Assembly (NCBI GenBank): GCA_026119855.1
Contig: JAOWBW010000025.1
Coordinates: 2,542,001 to 2,606,000 of the forward strand
Direction: 5' to 3'
Origin: Campanula takesimana
Taxonomy: Eukaryota > Streptophyta > Magnoliopsida > Asterales > Campanulaceae
Length of the DNA stretch: 64,000 nt
A program made the translations under genes and the position numbers. Shown piece by piece: positions 22,930 through 34,572 of the stretch. How positions within the stretch are numbered: the stretch's first letter is position 1; the number at the start of each line of letters is the position of its first letter. The notes under the pieces were generated by a model, which saw only the letters and a list, made by a program, of their open reading frames with translations, was not told the DNA's origin and searched no databases.

Positions 22930-23276
22930 TCAAATCATTTAACTAATGGTAATTAGTTACTGTGGACCTACTACTCAAATCCATCGTCTAAACCATATTT
23001 CTATCTGCTAGGATTAGATTGTTTTTACTTTTATAGGTTGATAGGAATCTATAACAATGGCTTAGAGTGTGCATTGACTTTGGGCATCAACTTAATAAAA
23101 TTTTATTCTTTTGAAAACATGTTATTACCAAGTACAATGAATTAGCCTTTGTTATAGTAGGTAATGATCTCAATCAAATAGGGGGAGATTGTTGGGTTGC
23201 TTATTATAAACCACTCCTATTACCTTAATTTGATTGATCCCATAACCTAATTTTACTTTTTATGGACTTTAGGATA
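22930..23276 (+). mobile_element. Second Sirevirus fragment: internal end, purine tract and LTR start
   Basis: Closely parallels 5850-6090, including GTAATGATCTCAATCAAATA, then GGGGGAGA and TTGTTGGG, TTTGATTGATCC and TTTATGGACTTTAG. The LTR (from about 23189) is cut after about 90 bp by the MITE-like TACTCCCTCCGTCCC at 23277. Confidence 0.75.
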
Positions 23277-23370
23277 TACTCCCTCCGTCCCATTTCAAAT
23301 TGCAAAAGTTGCTAAAAAGGGTGTCCCAACTAAAATTGCAAAATCCAAAAATGGCAAGTTTTAACCCACT
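23277..23370 (+). mobile_element. Stowaway-like MITE left end
   Basis: Begins TACTCCCTCCGTCCCATTTC and carries AAATTGCAAAATCC, as in the Stowaway at 35308. The right end is not found at the expected distance; GC-rich sequence follows instead. Confidence 0.6.
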
Positions 23371-23479
23371 TGCACAGACATCGACAGTGTTCTTTTTCTC
23401 GTCGGAGTTTTGCCGACGATTGGGGAGAAGAGAGAGAAAGTAGACCGCCGGGAAATATAACTAGATCTGGTTTGTTTAC

Positions 23480-23790
23480 CGGAGAAGATGACCTACGACG
23501 AGCAGATCTTGGCCGATCGGTGTACAGAGATATTTTTTGACAGAAAGAGGCAGATGATGGCATGGGGGTTGCCGGAGGTGATGGATCAGAGGGGGCTGCC
23601 GGAGGTGATGGGTGGGAGTGGGTCGCCGGAGAGATTGGGGAGGGGGTCGCCGGAGTTGTGGGAGGGGAGGGGAGAGGTCGTCAGAGTTCGTCAGAGGGCA
23701 GAGGTCGCCGGATGGGTGAGGTTGCCGGATGTTGGGGAGGGGAGAGAGAAAGTAGAGAGAGAGAGAGTGCGTGACTGTGTCGTGTGGGAG
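23480..23790 (+). repeat. G/purine-rich segment with GTCGCCGGAG-type repeats
   Basis: Short direct repeats of the type TTGCCGGAGGTGATGG and GGGTCGCCGGAG, with many GGGG runs, followed by a GAGAGA tract. A 133-codon plus-strand frame crosses it, but its composition is that of the repeat and I do not call it a gene. G-rich runs could form G-quadruplexes. Confidence 0.6.
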
Positions 23791-24450
23791 AGGAGGGGGT
23801 GGGTTTTGTTTGGATTAGGGGTAGTTTTGCCATTTTTAAATATTATAAATGGGCTGAGGGATTTTATGGTTAATTTATTTCTGGTGTAGGATTAGATGGT
23901 AGTTTTGATTATTGCATGTCTTAAATGGTAGTTTGGGTTAGGATTTTGGACTAGGTGGTAATAATCTCTAAAAATATTCCCAGAGTGTCTCTTAGGTAAA
24001 GATTAGACATTCATTGGCAGATGCAATTATTTTGTCAAATTTTTAACAAATATCTTGTCAACGCCCCAATTTGATGCAAAATTTAAAGTTTTTGCCCTTC
24101 AAGTGAAAAAATTAAAACCATATGGCCTCAAGTGATACAACATGTAAATCTTGAGGTAGTAAAGTGAAATTAACCCGCTTATATTCTAATGTTGGGTGTT
24201 GGGTACTACTTGTTATGGGCAAAATCTTGGATGACAACATCTTGAAGATAACCAACATACAGACATCTTGATCCCTGCAAAATAGGTAAAATAATGTTAT
24301 TTTTTTACCATGTGACTAACGCATTTTTTACAGGATAAAAATAATAAAAACGTGCGCTAACCTCGACGGATAAGAAGACTGAGTCAAGGATCGTTTGTTG
24401 AAGAATCCCGAGATTATAGGAGTTTTAGTTAGACTAGATATTTTCTTTTA
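23791..24450. other. AT-rich spacer without recognised gene
   Basis: No coding frame or RNA gene seen. TGTTGGGTACTACTTGTTATG near 24210 resembles an LTR start but could not be paired with an end. Confidence 0.4.
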
Positions 24451-25029
24451 GATATAATTACAAGAAAAACCTTATACAAGTTTTTCTATTGCAATTTAAA
24501 CCTTCAACATAAATAAATTGCATAAAAAACCTTCTACATAAATTTATGTTGCAATTTTAACCTTCTTCCGGTTAGTCATTAAAAACGAGTTTACAAAAAT
24601 GCACTTTAACCCCTAAAATTTATTCAATTTCAAGTTTTTCTCAAAAAGTGATTTTTTAGTATTTTTTTAATTTATAATTTGACTAATCAGAAGTTATTAT
24701 ACCAATTAGTGTGATTAATCTTAAATAAAATTTGTGTTACTCTTAACAATAAAGGTAACACGAGCTACACATTTCATTTAAACTAGCATCAATTAGAATA
24801 ATAGTATTATATTTATTTTTACTTTTAGAAAAAAAATGTAGCAAAAGATATGTATTCAAATGAAACTATAAAAGTTCTTATTGATAATATTTTAAAGGTG
24901 TATCAATAATAGGCTTTAAAGTTTTATTGGGATAATTATTACAAAAAAATTGAAATGATGGTTTTAGGACTGTAGGATAGACATGTTCCGCATATATAGC
25001 CCGCACGTGCCTCGCACGTATCACCCTTT

Positions 25030-25240
25030 TCCCGCGTCCGGTCATTCCCGCGAGTGTTGTCTCTTTCTCTCCCGCGGTTACATTCCTGTCCCGCGGATAC
25101 ACACCTCTCTCTCCCGGGGTACATCTCTGTCCCGCGGGATGCACCTTTCTCTCCCGCGGACGCATCTCTGCTCTGCGGATTCATCTCTCTCTCCCATGGG
25201 TACATCTCTATCCCGCGGACGCACATTCTCTTCCGCAATA
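25030..25240 (+). repeat. CCCGCGG minisatellite inside the MULE
   Basis: About nine CCCGCGG-type cores are separated by ACATCTCTCTC-like pyrimidine strings at spacing of about 18-20 bp. They lie 230-440 bp upstream of a TATA-like CTATAAATACACC at 25470. Confidence 0.85.
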
Positions 25241-25469
25241 TGCGGGTTAGTATCTTCTAAATACTTCCCACGATTAGACAAGGTCCGGGAAGTCTTCTAT
25301 CTAATTGGATCGCCGAGGAGTTGTGGATTGGAGGCTAAAATAGGAAGATCGCCACGTGGCCCAATCGTAGGGTTACACGTGGCCTAGTTGGGTTTAAGAG
25401 GGAGAACTGCGGGATGGTCATCACACCTTGGAGTGCATGTGCAAGGCACATGGCCTTACTTCCCATTCA

Positions 25470-25740
25470 CTATAAATACACCATCAGGGACTCATTTGTG
25501 ATAAGAAGGGTTGATCATACCATACCACATACTTTCTCTCTCTACGAGACCAAGTTCCGCAGTACTTGTCTCTCCCCGGAACCCTTCTAGTTTCTATTCT
25601 CGCTCCTCCTCTCTATTACTCTCCGGTGATCCGTTTAACGCCTTCCTACCTAGAATACTCTTCTATAACCTCATCAAACCCTAATACAACTTCGTAGGAC
25701 TACCCTCCTACAAGGACAGAGGGAGTATTTTAAGAAAATA
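25470..25740 (+). promoter_or_regulatory. TATA box and leader-like sequence in the MULE interior
   Basis: CACTATAAATACACCATCAG is followed by a pyrimidine-rich region (TTTCTCTCTC, CTCCTCCTCTC). It resembles the U3-R part of an LTR or a captured promoter. No downstream coding frame was found. Confidence 0.4.
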
Positions 25741-25741
25741 A

Positions 25742-25976
25742 TACTCCGTCCCCATTTTAAGAGTCAAAAATTTCCTAAAAGGGCGTTCCATTTTAAGAGT
25801 CAAAATCCTAAAATGGAAAGTGGGTCCTACATGTCATACTCACAACAATTATCCACTAACTCTTCTCTACCCACTTTCTCTCTCATATCCAACTATCAAC
25901 ACACACAACACATCACCTTTTCCTTAATTCTTGAACTCACCCATTTTTTTACTCTTAAAATGGGACGGAGGGAGTA
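25742..25976. mobile_element. Stowaway MITE (TTTTAAGAGTC subfamily)
   Basis: Ends TACTCCGTCCCCATTTTAAGAG and CTCTTAAAATGGGACGGAGG followed by GAGTA form a terminal inverted repeat flanked by TA. Confidence 0.85.
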
Positions 25977-26392
25977 TGTCATAATTTCTTTTATAAAATA
26001 TTGATAATAATAGTCAAGATAAATTTAAATGAAATAAGCAAATTATTTTTAAAATATATGTTAGCTTAACTAAAATGTGTAACTCATGTTAGCATTTGAT
26101 GATAAGGTTAACGCACATATATTTTAACATGTGAATTATAATTTTTGTGTTTGGTCAAAGATTAAAAAAATCCCTAAAACTTAAACTTTAGAGGAACACT
26201 AGAAATTGGATAACTTATAGGGGTTGTAAGTGCATTTTTCTAAACTATTTTTAACTAGTTAACTGGAAGATTGTTTAAATTGCAACAGAAATCTTGGTAG
26301 AAGGTTTTTCTTGCAATTTATTTATGTTGAAGGTTTAAATTGCAATGAGAAAACTTGTACAAGTTTTTTCTTGCAATTATCTATTTCTTTTA

Positions 26393-26981
26393 TTTAAAGA
26401 ACATGGAATGGAACACAAACACACACAATTCACATATGATCTCTGTAATCCGCCGTAGCTCAAGACCTTTGTAAACTCTCTCATTAATACAACCGTTAGA
26501 GGAAGGCAAGTGCTCATAAACACTTCCCGAGGTTTTATGCCGGCGAGATAGTTGTCTCAAGGGCTTTTCCTCGTTACATCGACGTGTCATCTTGTTTCTA
26601 CGTTCAATTGATTATACTCCATTGCACCCTCTTTATAATTAATAAAAAACATTCTCTTTTTTATCTAATTTATATTTCATTGTTTTTTCTTCAAAACACT
26701 GCTATTATGGTAACACTAGGATTACAAAAGAAGTTTACAAAATGAGGGATACAAGGTGTGGGGACGATATTTCGTTGGCCACGTCGGTCGATAGTGAACC
26801 CGACACACTTTAATTAAAAACATCAACACAACGACGCCTGATTTTATAAACCACATTTTACCCAATTTTTGTTACTTTATTATTTCTCCTACTCTTATCG
26901 TCATTTTCATTTCAATGGATAACCTGGAAATTTAAGCCAGAGAGAGACATCATTCTCGTTTCCAAGAAACACACACTAACA
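26393..26981 (+). promoter_or_regulatory. Upstream region of the plastid L1 gene
   Basis: The first part (to about 26640) contains GGTTTTATGCCGGCGAGATAG-like repeat remnants. The proximal 280 bp are AT-rich with no clear TATA. The segment before the ATG, AAGCCAGAGAGAGACATCATTC, is probably the 5' UTR. Confidence 0.4.
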
Positions 26982-29900
26982 ATGGCTTCCTCAATTGCGC
27001 ATTCCTCTCTCACTCCACGCTACGCTCAAGAACTCATCAACAAGTCTTCTCTCTCCTCCTTCAACTCCAAAACTTCATTCTTTTTCACCTCCCCAAAGAC
27101 CTTCTCTCTCCACCCTTTGATTTTACAATGTAGAAGAAGTACAAACAATTGGATTGAATTTCCCTCACCAAGAATCGGGTCTGGGTATGGATATGGGTCC
27201 GACCCTTTTATAGTAGCTGCTGTGGCTACTGCAGCTGAGATTGATATTGATGAAGATGAAGATGATATGGGAGAGTATGAGGAGAAAAAGGGTCCGGCTC
27301 TTACTCCTCGGACCCGACCCAGAACCGGAAAGCAAGCTTTGGAACTCAAGAGAGACAGAGTATGCCTCAATTTCGCTATTGAATTGTCTTTTAATTTGAT
27401 TGGGTTTTCTTTTGATTAATTTTCAATTGAGGGTTTGAATAATGTACTTATTTCCTTGTGTCTTTAAATTAAATATTGTTGTATTTCTTAGTTATTGCTT
27501 GTTATTCTGAATATGATAATGTAGGCTTTTTTTTTTTGAAAGGTGATAATGTAGACTTTAAGTAGCATCTGCATTTTTTGGTGGAAATTAAATTCCTTCC
27601 TAAATAGATAGCCTCATTTTAGGGTGTTGTTATACACACCCGTAAAATTAATGAATACACCCTTACTGTGCATCACAGTGTTGTACCATTTAAAATTTCA
27701 AGCATACTTACAGGTGTATTCATAACAACATTGTGATGCACAGTACGGGTGTATTCATTAATTTTACGGGTGTGTATAACTACACCCTTTTATTTGTGGT
27801 TTGTCTGATAAGAGTGTCCCATTTTCAAAGGTCAATTCTGAAAGCAACCTCAAGAAGGTAATCAAGCCGTGCAAAGTTCGACTTGTCAAATGATTACAAA
27901 GAAAATGATGTGATATTTGAGTTTATCGTTGTATTTATATCGACTATTTTAAGAAGAAACAATTTTGTTTCATTGGTGATTCTGTTTATTGTTAGACCAA
28001 TTGACAGATCTCTGTTTACTTCATTCTTTTACGCTCTATTTTCATGTAATCGTGTTTGAAGAAACACTTTGATGGATATATTATTGTGTTCATTTTGTCT
28101 TTTTAGCTTCATGTGGTATTTCCCTAGACTTGTAATTTCTTCCCTGTTCACTTTCTACTCCCAGATAAGAACTCAGTTTTTAGCCCCTATTATTGTTTCT
28201 ACTCTTTTGGGTTTTGACAGAGTAGGTCGAAGCGATTCTTGGAAATTCAAAAATTGAGGGAACAAAAGCAAGAGTATGATGTAAAAACAGCAATATCATT
28301 GGTCAAGCAGATGGCAAAAACCAAATTTGTTGAAACTGCTGAAGCACATTTCCGTCTCAACATTGACCCAAAATATAATGATCAACAACTAAGGGCAACA
28401 GTAAGTTGTTTTACACTTCACTATTGACTACTACCTCCGTCCCAAAATAAATGTCCAAAACAAGATTCACATCTGTTCTTGATCAAGAGCAAATTTGAGA
28501 TTTTTTTGGACATCCATTTTGGGACGGAGGGAGTATGTTTCAACATGAAAAGCGATTGATGCTGTTATTTATTTCTGGAGTTTCCGTATTGTAGGTAAAT
28601 TTGCCCAAGGGTACTGGACAGGTTGTGAAAGTGGCTGTGCTCACGCAAGGTAGTAACTGATAACAATACTCACTTGTAACCCTCTTTTCTATGTTATGAT
28701 AAGTTTTTGATTCATTATTCTTCGGCCAGTAGTAGAATATTCACTATTGACTATATACTACTCCCTCCGTCCCGACATGATCTTCTCATTCGTCAATTTT
28801 TATTGTCTCAAAAAGTTCTTCCCATTTCAACAATTTAGGCTTAAATGTGCATAAACACACCATTGCTACTGTAGCAAGTATTCATATCCTTAAAATGTTT
28901 GAATAGTCAAACATGAAAATCATTTTGGAACGGAGGGAGTACTTTTGTAGACTACTAGCGATAAGAATATGGAACCGCGATGAGTATGTGTGGCCCTATT
29001 GTTTATGTTATGCACGTTTTAAGTAATGCTTATTCATGACGATGAGATGGATTTCTCATTGAGGATTTGAAGCATTTAGAAATACTCCCTTTGTCCCTAA
29101 ATAAATGTCCATTTTCAAGAAATCTTTGTCCCAAAGTAAATGTCTTTTTTGAGAAAAACTTGTCCGTAAATGTTTTTTTTTTTTTACCAAATTGTGTTCA
29201 CTAGTCTCTTTATACTTGCAAAACTAAATGTTTGGAAAGTGGAATGCAAGAATATATATGATTCTTTGCCACTAAAACGATAAAAAGTAGAGATTTTCAA
29301 AAGTATCTTAAAATGAAATTTGGACATTCATTTAGGGACAGAGGGAGTATCAAATTTCTTGGCTTGCTTTCTAGTAAAGATTATATGCCGGAGAGATTGC
29401 TTCTGGACTATCTTTCTAGCTTGATCGAAGGCCCCATTTGGGTAGTATAGATGGAGTTATAATGAGGCACATTTTGCTATAGGATTTATGATGGAACAAG
29501 TTGGTGAAACCAGCTCACAATGTGTTGATATGAACAAGTACTAACAATTTTTACTCTTTCATAGAATAGTGTATAAATCATATTGTAATAGCCCATATAT
29601 TTTCCACGACAGTTAAATTTTATGGTATTAATGTCATGGAATACTGTATAAAGTATTTTTTTTCCAATCCTATATTTATAATTGCAGTCGTATCGGTCTT
29701 ATGTGGCACCTTTCTAAAGCTCCTTCCTTGTGAACTTATCGCGGTGAAATTATAATTGCATTGCAGTCATATCGGTCTTATGATTCTATCAAATTCCTCA
29801 GGTGAAAAGATCGATGAAGCAAAGAATGCAGGAGCAGATTTGGTTGGTGGAGATGACTTGATAGAAAGGATAAAAGAAGGATTCATGGAATTTGACAAAT

Positions 29901-32152
29901 TAGTTGCAACTCCAGATATGATGCCTAAGGTGTTACTTTGTTTGTTTTGGGATGGCCTTTTATAAGATTAATTAATCTGTCTTTTCACGAATACTCCCTC
30001 CGTCCCGAAATTATGGTTCCATTTGACTTTTTAAACATTTTATGGTAACATTATAAGTTTTGGAAATCAAGTGATTTTGAACCCTTAATTTTGGAAAGGG
30101 GACTAACTTTTGGGACAAACAAAAAGGAGAAATGATACTATCATTTTTGGACAGAGGTAGTATTAGCTAGAGAGATTTTTCTTATGCTGGACTCTGTTTA
30201 TATATTTTACCTCTACCTGCCAGGTTGCAAGTCTAGGAAGGATTCTGGGACCTCGAGGACTAATGCCTAACCCAAAAGCTGGAACTGTTGCAACTGATGT
30301 CACTACGGTACGTTTCCAATTGCTTCATTTATATGCTGAATTAACACATTGCATTCATATGCGTTCTGTTGAATAAATTAAGACATTAAGTTAGGGTTCG
30401 TCGTTTCGAGATTGTTTTATTATTTTCTTGGCCAAACATATTAATGCCAAACTTTTTCAGCTTCATAACCAACCGTTAAACTGCACAAGAAACTGTCATG
30501 GGTTACATACTGGAAACCGATTAAAAATAAGAAAAGAGGAACAAAGCTAAAAAAAAAATTGAAAAAGGAATTGTCTAGAAAAAAGAGGTCCACGAATTCC
30601 TCAAGTGAGAAATAAAAAGGGCTGGGAACATGATATTTCCCTTGTTTATGGTTGTTGTTGGAGACATAGGTGACTGAAGGTGGTGTTTGAAGAAGGGAAA
30701 ATGGGGATAAACTATAGAAGGTGGTGAATAACCTCATCTTTTGTTTTTTGGGCTGTGGAACCAAAGCCAAAACTAAGAGGAAAGTAAATGAGTCAATAAT
30801 GGATTTCTGGATTCCCCATTTGACTAGATGAAGGAATTGTGTTTCTTACTTAGATTAGGTTTTGGGCTTTCGTGTAAACCATATATAAACATGTCTGACG
30901 GCCATCAATATTTTGTGCTTGAGGGAAAAGCTAGGATACTATAGAGAGAGCCACAAACGAGAGTCAAGATAGGCCGGGGGAGTAGGAGAGCCATGAGGGC
31001 ACTCGGACACCCTGTTGCCATGACCATGATGCGTGTTTTCTTCCAGAGAGGTGATACACATGTGTGAGCAAGAGAGAAGTCATGCCCGTATCTGTGGGGA
31101 TCGCATGTGCAAAGTTGTAAACACCATACTCCATCTGTTCCATAACAATGTGCACACTTTTAGGTGTGCACGGGAATTAAGGAGGAAATGATAGTAGATA
31201 GATGTTTGAGTATGAATAATGACGTAAGAGTGACAAAGTGGGGTAGGGAATAGTAGTTGATAGTTGTTGTGAGTATGACAAGTGGGTCCTATTGAATAAA
31301 GAAATATATAAAATTTCCACTTTAAGAAAGTGTGACTTAGTCCCGAAAAGGAAATTTGTGCACATTGTTATGGGACAGAGGGAGTGTATGTTGATTGTGG
31401 TGAATATTTTGGCTTGACAACGCCCCAAATTTTGTAATGTCATGTGTTGACAAACTTGGTACCAAATCCTTGTGTTATTTCTTTCATATTATGTGTGTAT
31501 TGATTCTCCGCATACTTGGTACTGCTAGTACGGGCAGAGGGGGTGTGTGAGCCCCCAATCCCTAACATTGTTGGCGAATTTTCCATTGGGCAGCTAGACC
31601 ATTCTCCAGCCTTGTCCACATCAAGTGTCACGAAAATGCCGTGGAAATTTAAGTGGCGAGAAAACATCAAGAAAGAAAATAGAAAATGTTTTAACATGGC
31701 TTATGAGTTGTGCACGTTTTTCGCATCCTAGAAGTTATGAAAGAGCAAGTGCATTAACAATATGATATGTTGCAGGCTATACAAGAAATCAAGGGTGGAA
31801 AACTTGAATTTAGAGCAGATAAAACTGGGATTGTCCACTTGCGCTTTGGAAAGACAGATTTCTCAGAGGAAGATCTTATTGTGAATTTTCTTGCTGCAGT
31901 GGTACGTTGCTTCATCCAGTCTTTTTTTTTTCCATTAAAAAAAAACAAAAACAAAAAAACCTACTGCATTGCCAGAGAAAACATCTTTCTTGACTCCATA
32001 AATAATTTATCGAAATGTGACAGAAATCTGTTGAAAAGAACAAGCCGAAAGGCGCTAAAGGGATATACTGGAAAAGTGCATACGTATGCTCGTCAATGGG
32101 GCCTTCGATCAAGCTAAACATAAGGGAGATGCTGGACTTGAAGCTCCCATGA
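26982..32152 (+). CDS. PRPL1: Large ribosomal subunit protein L1, chloroplastic (uL1c)
   Basis: Seven exons were read by eye, all with GT-AG introns: 26982-27359, 28221-28400, 28595-28649, 29802-29929, 30224-30307, 31776-31901 and 32024-32152. They give 359 residues, close to plant plastid L1. Residues 1 to about 75 are Ser/Thr-rich (MASSIAHSSLTPRYAQEL) and look like a transit peptide. An acidic stretch (EIDIDEDEDDM) follows. The mature part has KRFLEIQKLREQK, AISLVKQMAKTKFVETAE, LPKGTGQ, GADLVGGDDLI and the L1 signature around LGRILGPRGLMPNPKAGTV, then IHVRF-like VHLRFGK. L1 forms the mobile stalk on 23S rRNA and helps release deacylated tRNA; here it acts in the plastid stroma. The frame is intact throughout. 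Introns 2, 3, 4 and 5 carry Stowaway MITEs and intron 1 a foldback MITE. Confidence 0.95.
27622..27787. mobile_element. Foldback MITE in L1 intron 1 (166 bp)
   Basis: Arms of about 55 bp (GGGTGTTGTTATACACACCC and its near reverse complement GGGTGTGTATAACTACACCC) surround a 55-bp loop. A 5-bp TTTTA repeat flanks it (27617-27621, 27788-27792). Family not identified. Confidence 0.75.
28431..28535. mobile_element. Stowaway MITE (L1 intron 2)
   Basis: CTACCTCCGTCCCAAAATAAATG ... CATTTTGGGACGGAGGGAGTA, 105 bp. It fills over half of a 194-bp intron. Confidence 0.85.
28759..28942. mobile_element. Stowaway MITE (L1 intron 3, GATCTTCYCATT subfamily)
   Basis: TACTCCCTCCGTCCCGACATG ... CATTTTGGAACGGAGGGAGTA. 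Confidence 0.85.
29083..29349. mobile_element. Stowaway MITE (L1 intron 3, AATGTCC subfamily)
   Basis: TACTCCCTTTGTCCCTAAAT ... ATTTAGGGACAGAGGGAGTA. Confidence 0.85.
29992..30162. mobile_element. Stowaway MITE (L1 intron 4)
   Basis: TACTCCCTCCGTCCCGAAAT ... ATTTTTGGACAGAGGTAGTA. It takes up more than half of the 294-bp intron. Confidence 0.8.
31127..31386. mobile_element. Stowaway MITE (L1 intron 5, AATGTGCAC subfamily)
   Basis: TACTCCATCTGTTCCATAAC ... GTTATGGGACAGAGGGAGTG. It is related to the MITEs at 45445 and 47255. Confidence 0.8.
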
Positions 32153-32385
32153 AACCTTTAAATCAAGAATGTAACTACAAATATATCAAATGTAAATTGT
32201 ATTTTTATCTTGTCTTTGATTAGCTTTTTTGGTTTCCCTGTGCCTCTTTGAGGTATCTGCTTCTTAGAATTTAGAAGAGAGTAGTAGGCCTCTGAGGCAG
32301 AGTAATTTTGAGTCAAAGTATGGTACAACTGAGTTTTTTTTATTTTTTTTTTTTTTTTTTATTTTTATAAGGAAAATAATAATAA

Positions 32386-33895
32386 TAAAAAGGCTGAGTA
32401 TTTTCGCAAGTGCACCGGTTATTGTAATATAGTGATGTGCAAGTACGGGTCGATCCCACAGAGACAATGTTACTTAGAAAAATATTTGCTTATTATGAAA
32501 AGATAGTTAAAAAGAAATGATTGGGGGGTTTTAATTGGTTGTCACTTATCTAGAATCTAGAAGTAAATTGTAAACTACTCTAACTTTGGATAAAAAAAAC
32601 TCTTTATGTTGAAAGAATTCCTGGGATTGGGACTCGAACAATCATGTGTTCATCGAGTAATCATGCTTTTTTAGATTAAAGTTACATTTCAAAACAAGGA
32701 TGGTACATTAGGCTTATACTACTTCTCACGATCAAGCAAGTAGTATTTGTATTCTCATATTAATTATGCCCTATCTCTCGATGGCCCATAATTAGTAAGA
32801 ATCCGTTAAGTTTTATAAAAATCAACGTACTTTCCATTCAAGGAACATCCTTAGGCCATTAATCTACTCTCGTGATTAATAGAAACACAGTTACTTCATA
32901 TGGTTCCGTTAATCAAAATTCTCCACTAGTTCCTTCTCTCGATTAACTAGAATTCATGCGAATCATGGACGTCATCATGGTCGTAGGCGTTTAAGTTACG
33001 ATATGAAGAAATTGTTTTAAGATGAAGAGAAAGAAAGAGCATGATTTATAATGAAGAACACATCATTGTTGAGTTTCCAACCCCAAGAATATGGAGGATT
33101 ACTCACAAGCCATTGTTAAAATTATCAAGATGAATTGTAAATAAGACGTAAATTAAAATGGAGAAGAATGATACTTATTCACAATAGTTGTAGAGAGAAC
33201 AAGGAATGAAGGGAAAACTCAAGAACTTTTATTTCTTCCCTCAGAATTTTTCTCAAGAACACCTCAATAAATGGAGAATAATAATGTTAAGAAACTATAA
33301 TTTTGCTAGAGTAATGTTGCAATAATTTCTAGATGATAAAATCTGGTGAAAAAGTGTTCTTATATAGGCCTTGGTATAAAGAGATGCATCCATTCCCGGA
33401 ATCCAACCCAAAAGGTGCCTTTTAAAAGGCAATGGTTCGGAATAGCAAAGGTTTGGCCGGATCTTGGAAAGGTTTGGCCGGATCTTTCTTCAAAAATCTG
33501 AAATTCCTCTTTTTCCATGGGTTTGGCCGGATCTTATATGGTTTGGCCGGATCTTTGACTTTTTCTGAAAATAAAGAATTCTTCCAAGGCATGGTTTAAC
33601 CAAATCTTTTGTGGTTTGGCCAAATCTTTGAGGGTCCGTCCCGATTCTTAATTTTTCTTGCTTTAAGTCATTCCTCCTCTTCCCAATCATGCTCCAAGCT
33701 TGTCCTTCATCCAAAATTGCTCCAAAATGTACCTAAAACCTGTCCAAAATACACAACTATACCACCAAGCACATTACATCCGCGTAATAAAAATAAAGTA
33801 AGCTAATTTATACTAAATGCAACTAAATGGAGATAAAATGACAATTAAATTATACTATATTGTACTATAAATGTCTATAAAATAGTCTTTTATCA
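32386..33895 (-). repeat. Decayed Gypsy solo LTR, minus orientation
   Basis: Collinear with the LTR at 59123-60690: CGCAAGTGCACCGG, GGGTCGATCCCAC, ACAAGGATGGTACATTAGGC, CTCACGATCAAGCAAGTAG and the end TAGTCTTTTATCA. No internal domain follows, since GTGCGCCTT directly succeeds the end. On the minus strand a TATA box (TATATA at 33361-33366) lies below the motif cluster at 33446-33640. The left end is eroded near a poly-T run at 32334. Confidence 0.75.
33446..33640 (-). repeat. GGTTTGGCCGGATCTT motif cluster in the LTR
   Basis: Four near-exact copies and two decayed ones (CCAAATCTT) lie upstream of the minus-strand TATA box. The homologous position at 60175-60440 carries a different motif. Confidence 0.85.
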
Positions 33896-34044
33896 ACTGT
33901 GCGCCTTATAAGATACTAGTTTCATTTTGTTTGTGGTTGATTTGATTCAACTTTGAAAACAAATTTTCAAATAATTAATTATCCTAAAGAAAATTAAAAA
34001 CTATTATTGATACACTATTATGAACAATAACAATACCAACAAGC

Positions 34045-34162
34045 GCCTAGATCATCTGGTAATGAGGTGTTCTAGTTTAACTAGATGTCTCGGTATCATC
34101 TGGTAAATGAGGTGTTCTAGCTTAATCAGATGTCTCGGTTCAAGCTCTAGAAATACAATGTT
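34045..34162 (+). mobile_element. SINE with duplicated promoter segment
   Basis: A 44-45 bp unit (ATCATCTGGTAATGAGGTGT, then TCTAG..., ending ATGTCTCGGT) occurs twice in tandem, followed by GGTTCAAGCTC, a Pol III B-box, and GAAATACAATG. The first part resembles an A-box. It is related to the SINE at 41315. Confidence 0.65.
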
Positions 34163-34235
34163 TTTTTTTTTTTTTTGAAACCAAAATAAAACATATTATT
34201 AATGATAATAACAAACGTTCGGAAGTCGACTATCC
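34163..34235 (-). mobile_element. 5'-truncated LINE 3' end
   Basis: A poly-T run (poly-A on the minus strand) and about 58 bp reading GTTTTATTTTGGTTTC before the tail sit between two copies of AGCTCTAGAAATACAATGTT (34143-34162, 34236-34255). The 20-bp duplication marks target-primed retrotransposition into the SINE. Confidence 0.7.
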
Positions 34236-34572
34236 AGCTCTAGAAATACAATGTTAAAATGTGACAGTTATTTTGGAATATATAATAAAGAAATTTTTGA
34301 ACCAGTGTTTCATTAAATTGAACACTAAAACTATGAGTTTTTTTTTTTTTTTTTTTTTTTCATGAATGCACTACTCAACTCATTATGGGAAAAAAATATC
34401 AATGTTATTGCATAGAAGCCAAAATAAATATCCATCCAAAAGCAAACAAAAGAAGAATATCCCTCACCACCCAGTCCAACCAACTACCAAAACTAACCTC
34501 ACAACCTCTCTATTTCAATCCAAAAACAGAGTGATTAACAAACACCCATCTTCAAATCCCTTTTTTTTTTTT

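Larger units (their letters stand above)
24451..26381. mobile_element. Mutator-like (MULE) non-autonomous element with about 200-bp terminal inverted repeats
   Basis: The left end GATATAATTACAAGAAAAA and the right end, whose reverse complement is GATAATTGCAAGAAAAAA, continue as inverted repeats for about 200 bp (shared GCAATTTAAACCTTCAACAT, AAATGCACTT). The flanks TATTTTCTTTTA (24439-24450) and TATTTCTTTTA (26382-26392) look like an 11-12 bp target duplication with one indel. Long inverted repeats and duplications near 9-11 bp are typical of MULEs. There is no transposase frame. The interior holds an LTR- or promoter-like segment (24990-25740) and a Stowaway (25742-25976). Confidence 0.7.

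Noticed and set aside
23488..23889. 133-codon plus-strand frame
   Set aside because: Gly/Glu/Arg-rich product of the G-rich repeat; no domain, promoter or splice context.
25078..25387. Overlapping frames on both strands with SRG/PRD repeats
   Set aside because: All derive from the CCCGCGG minisatellite.
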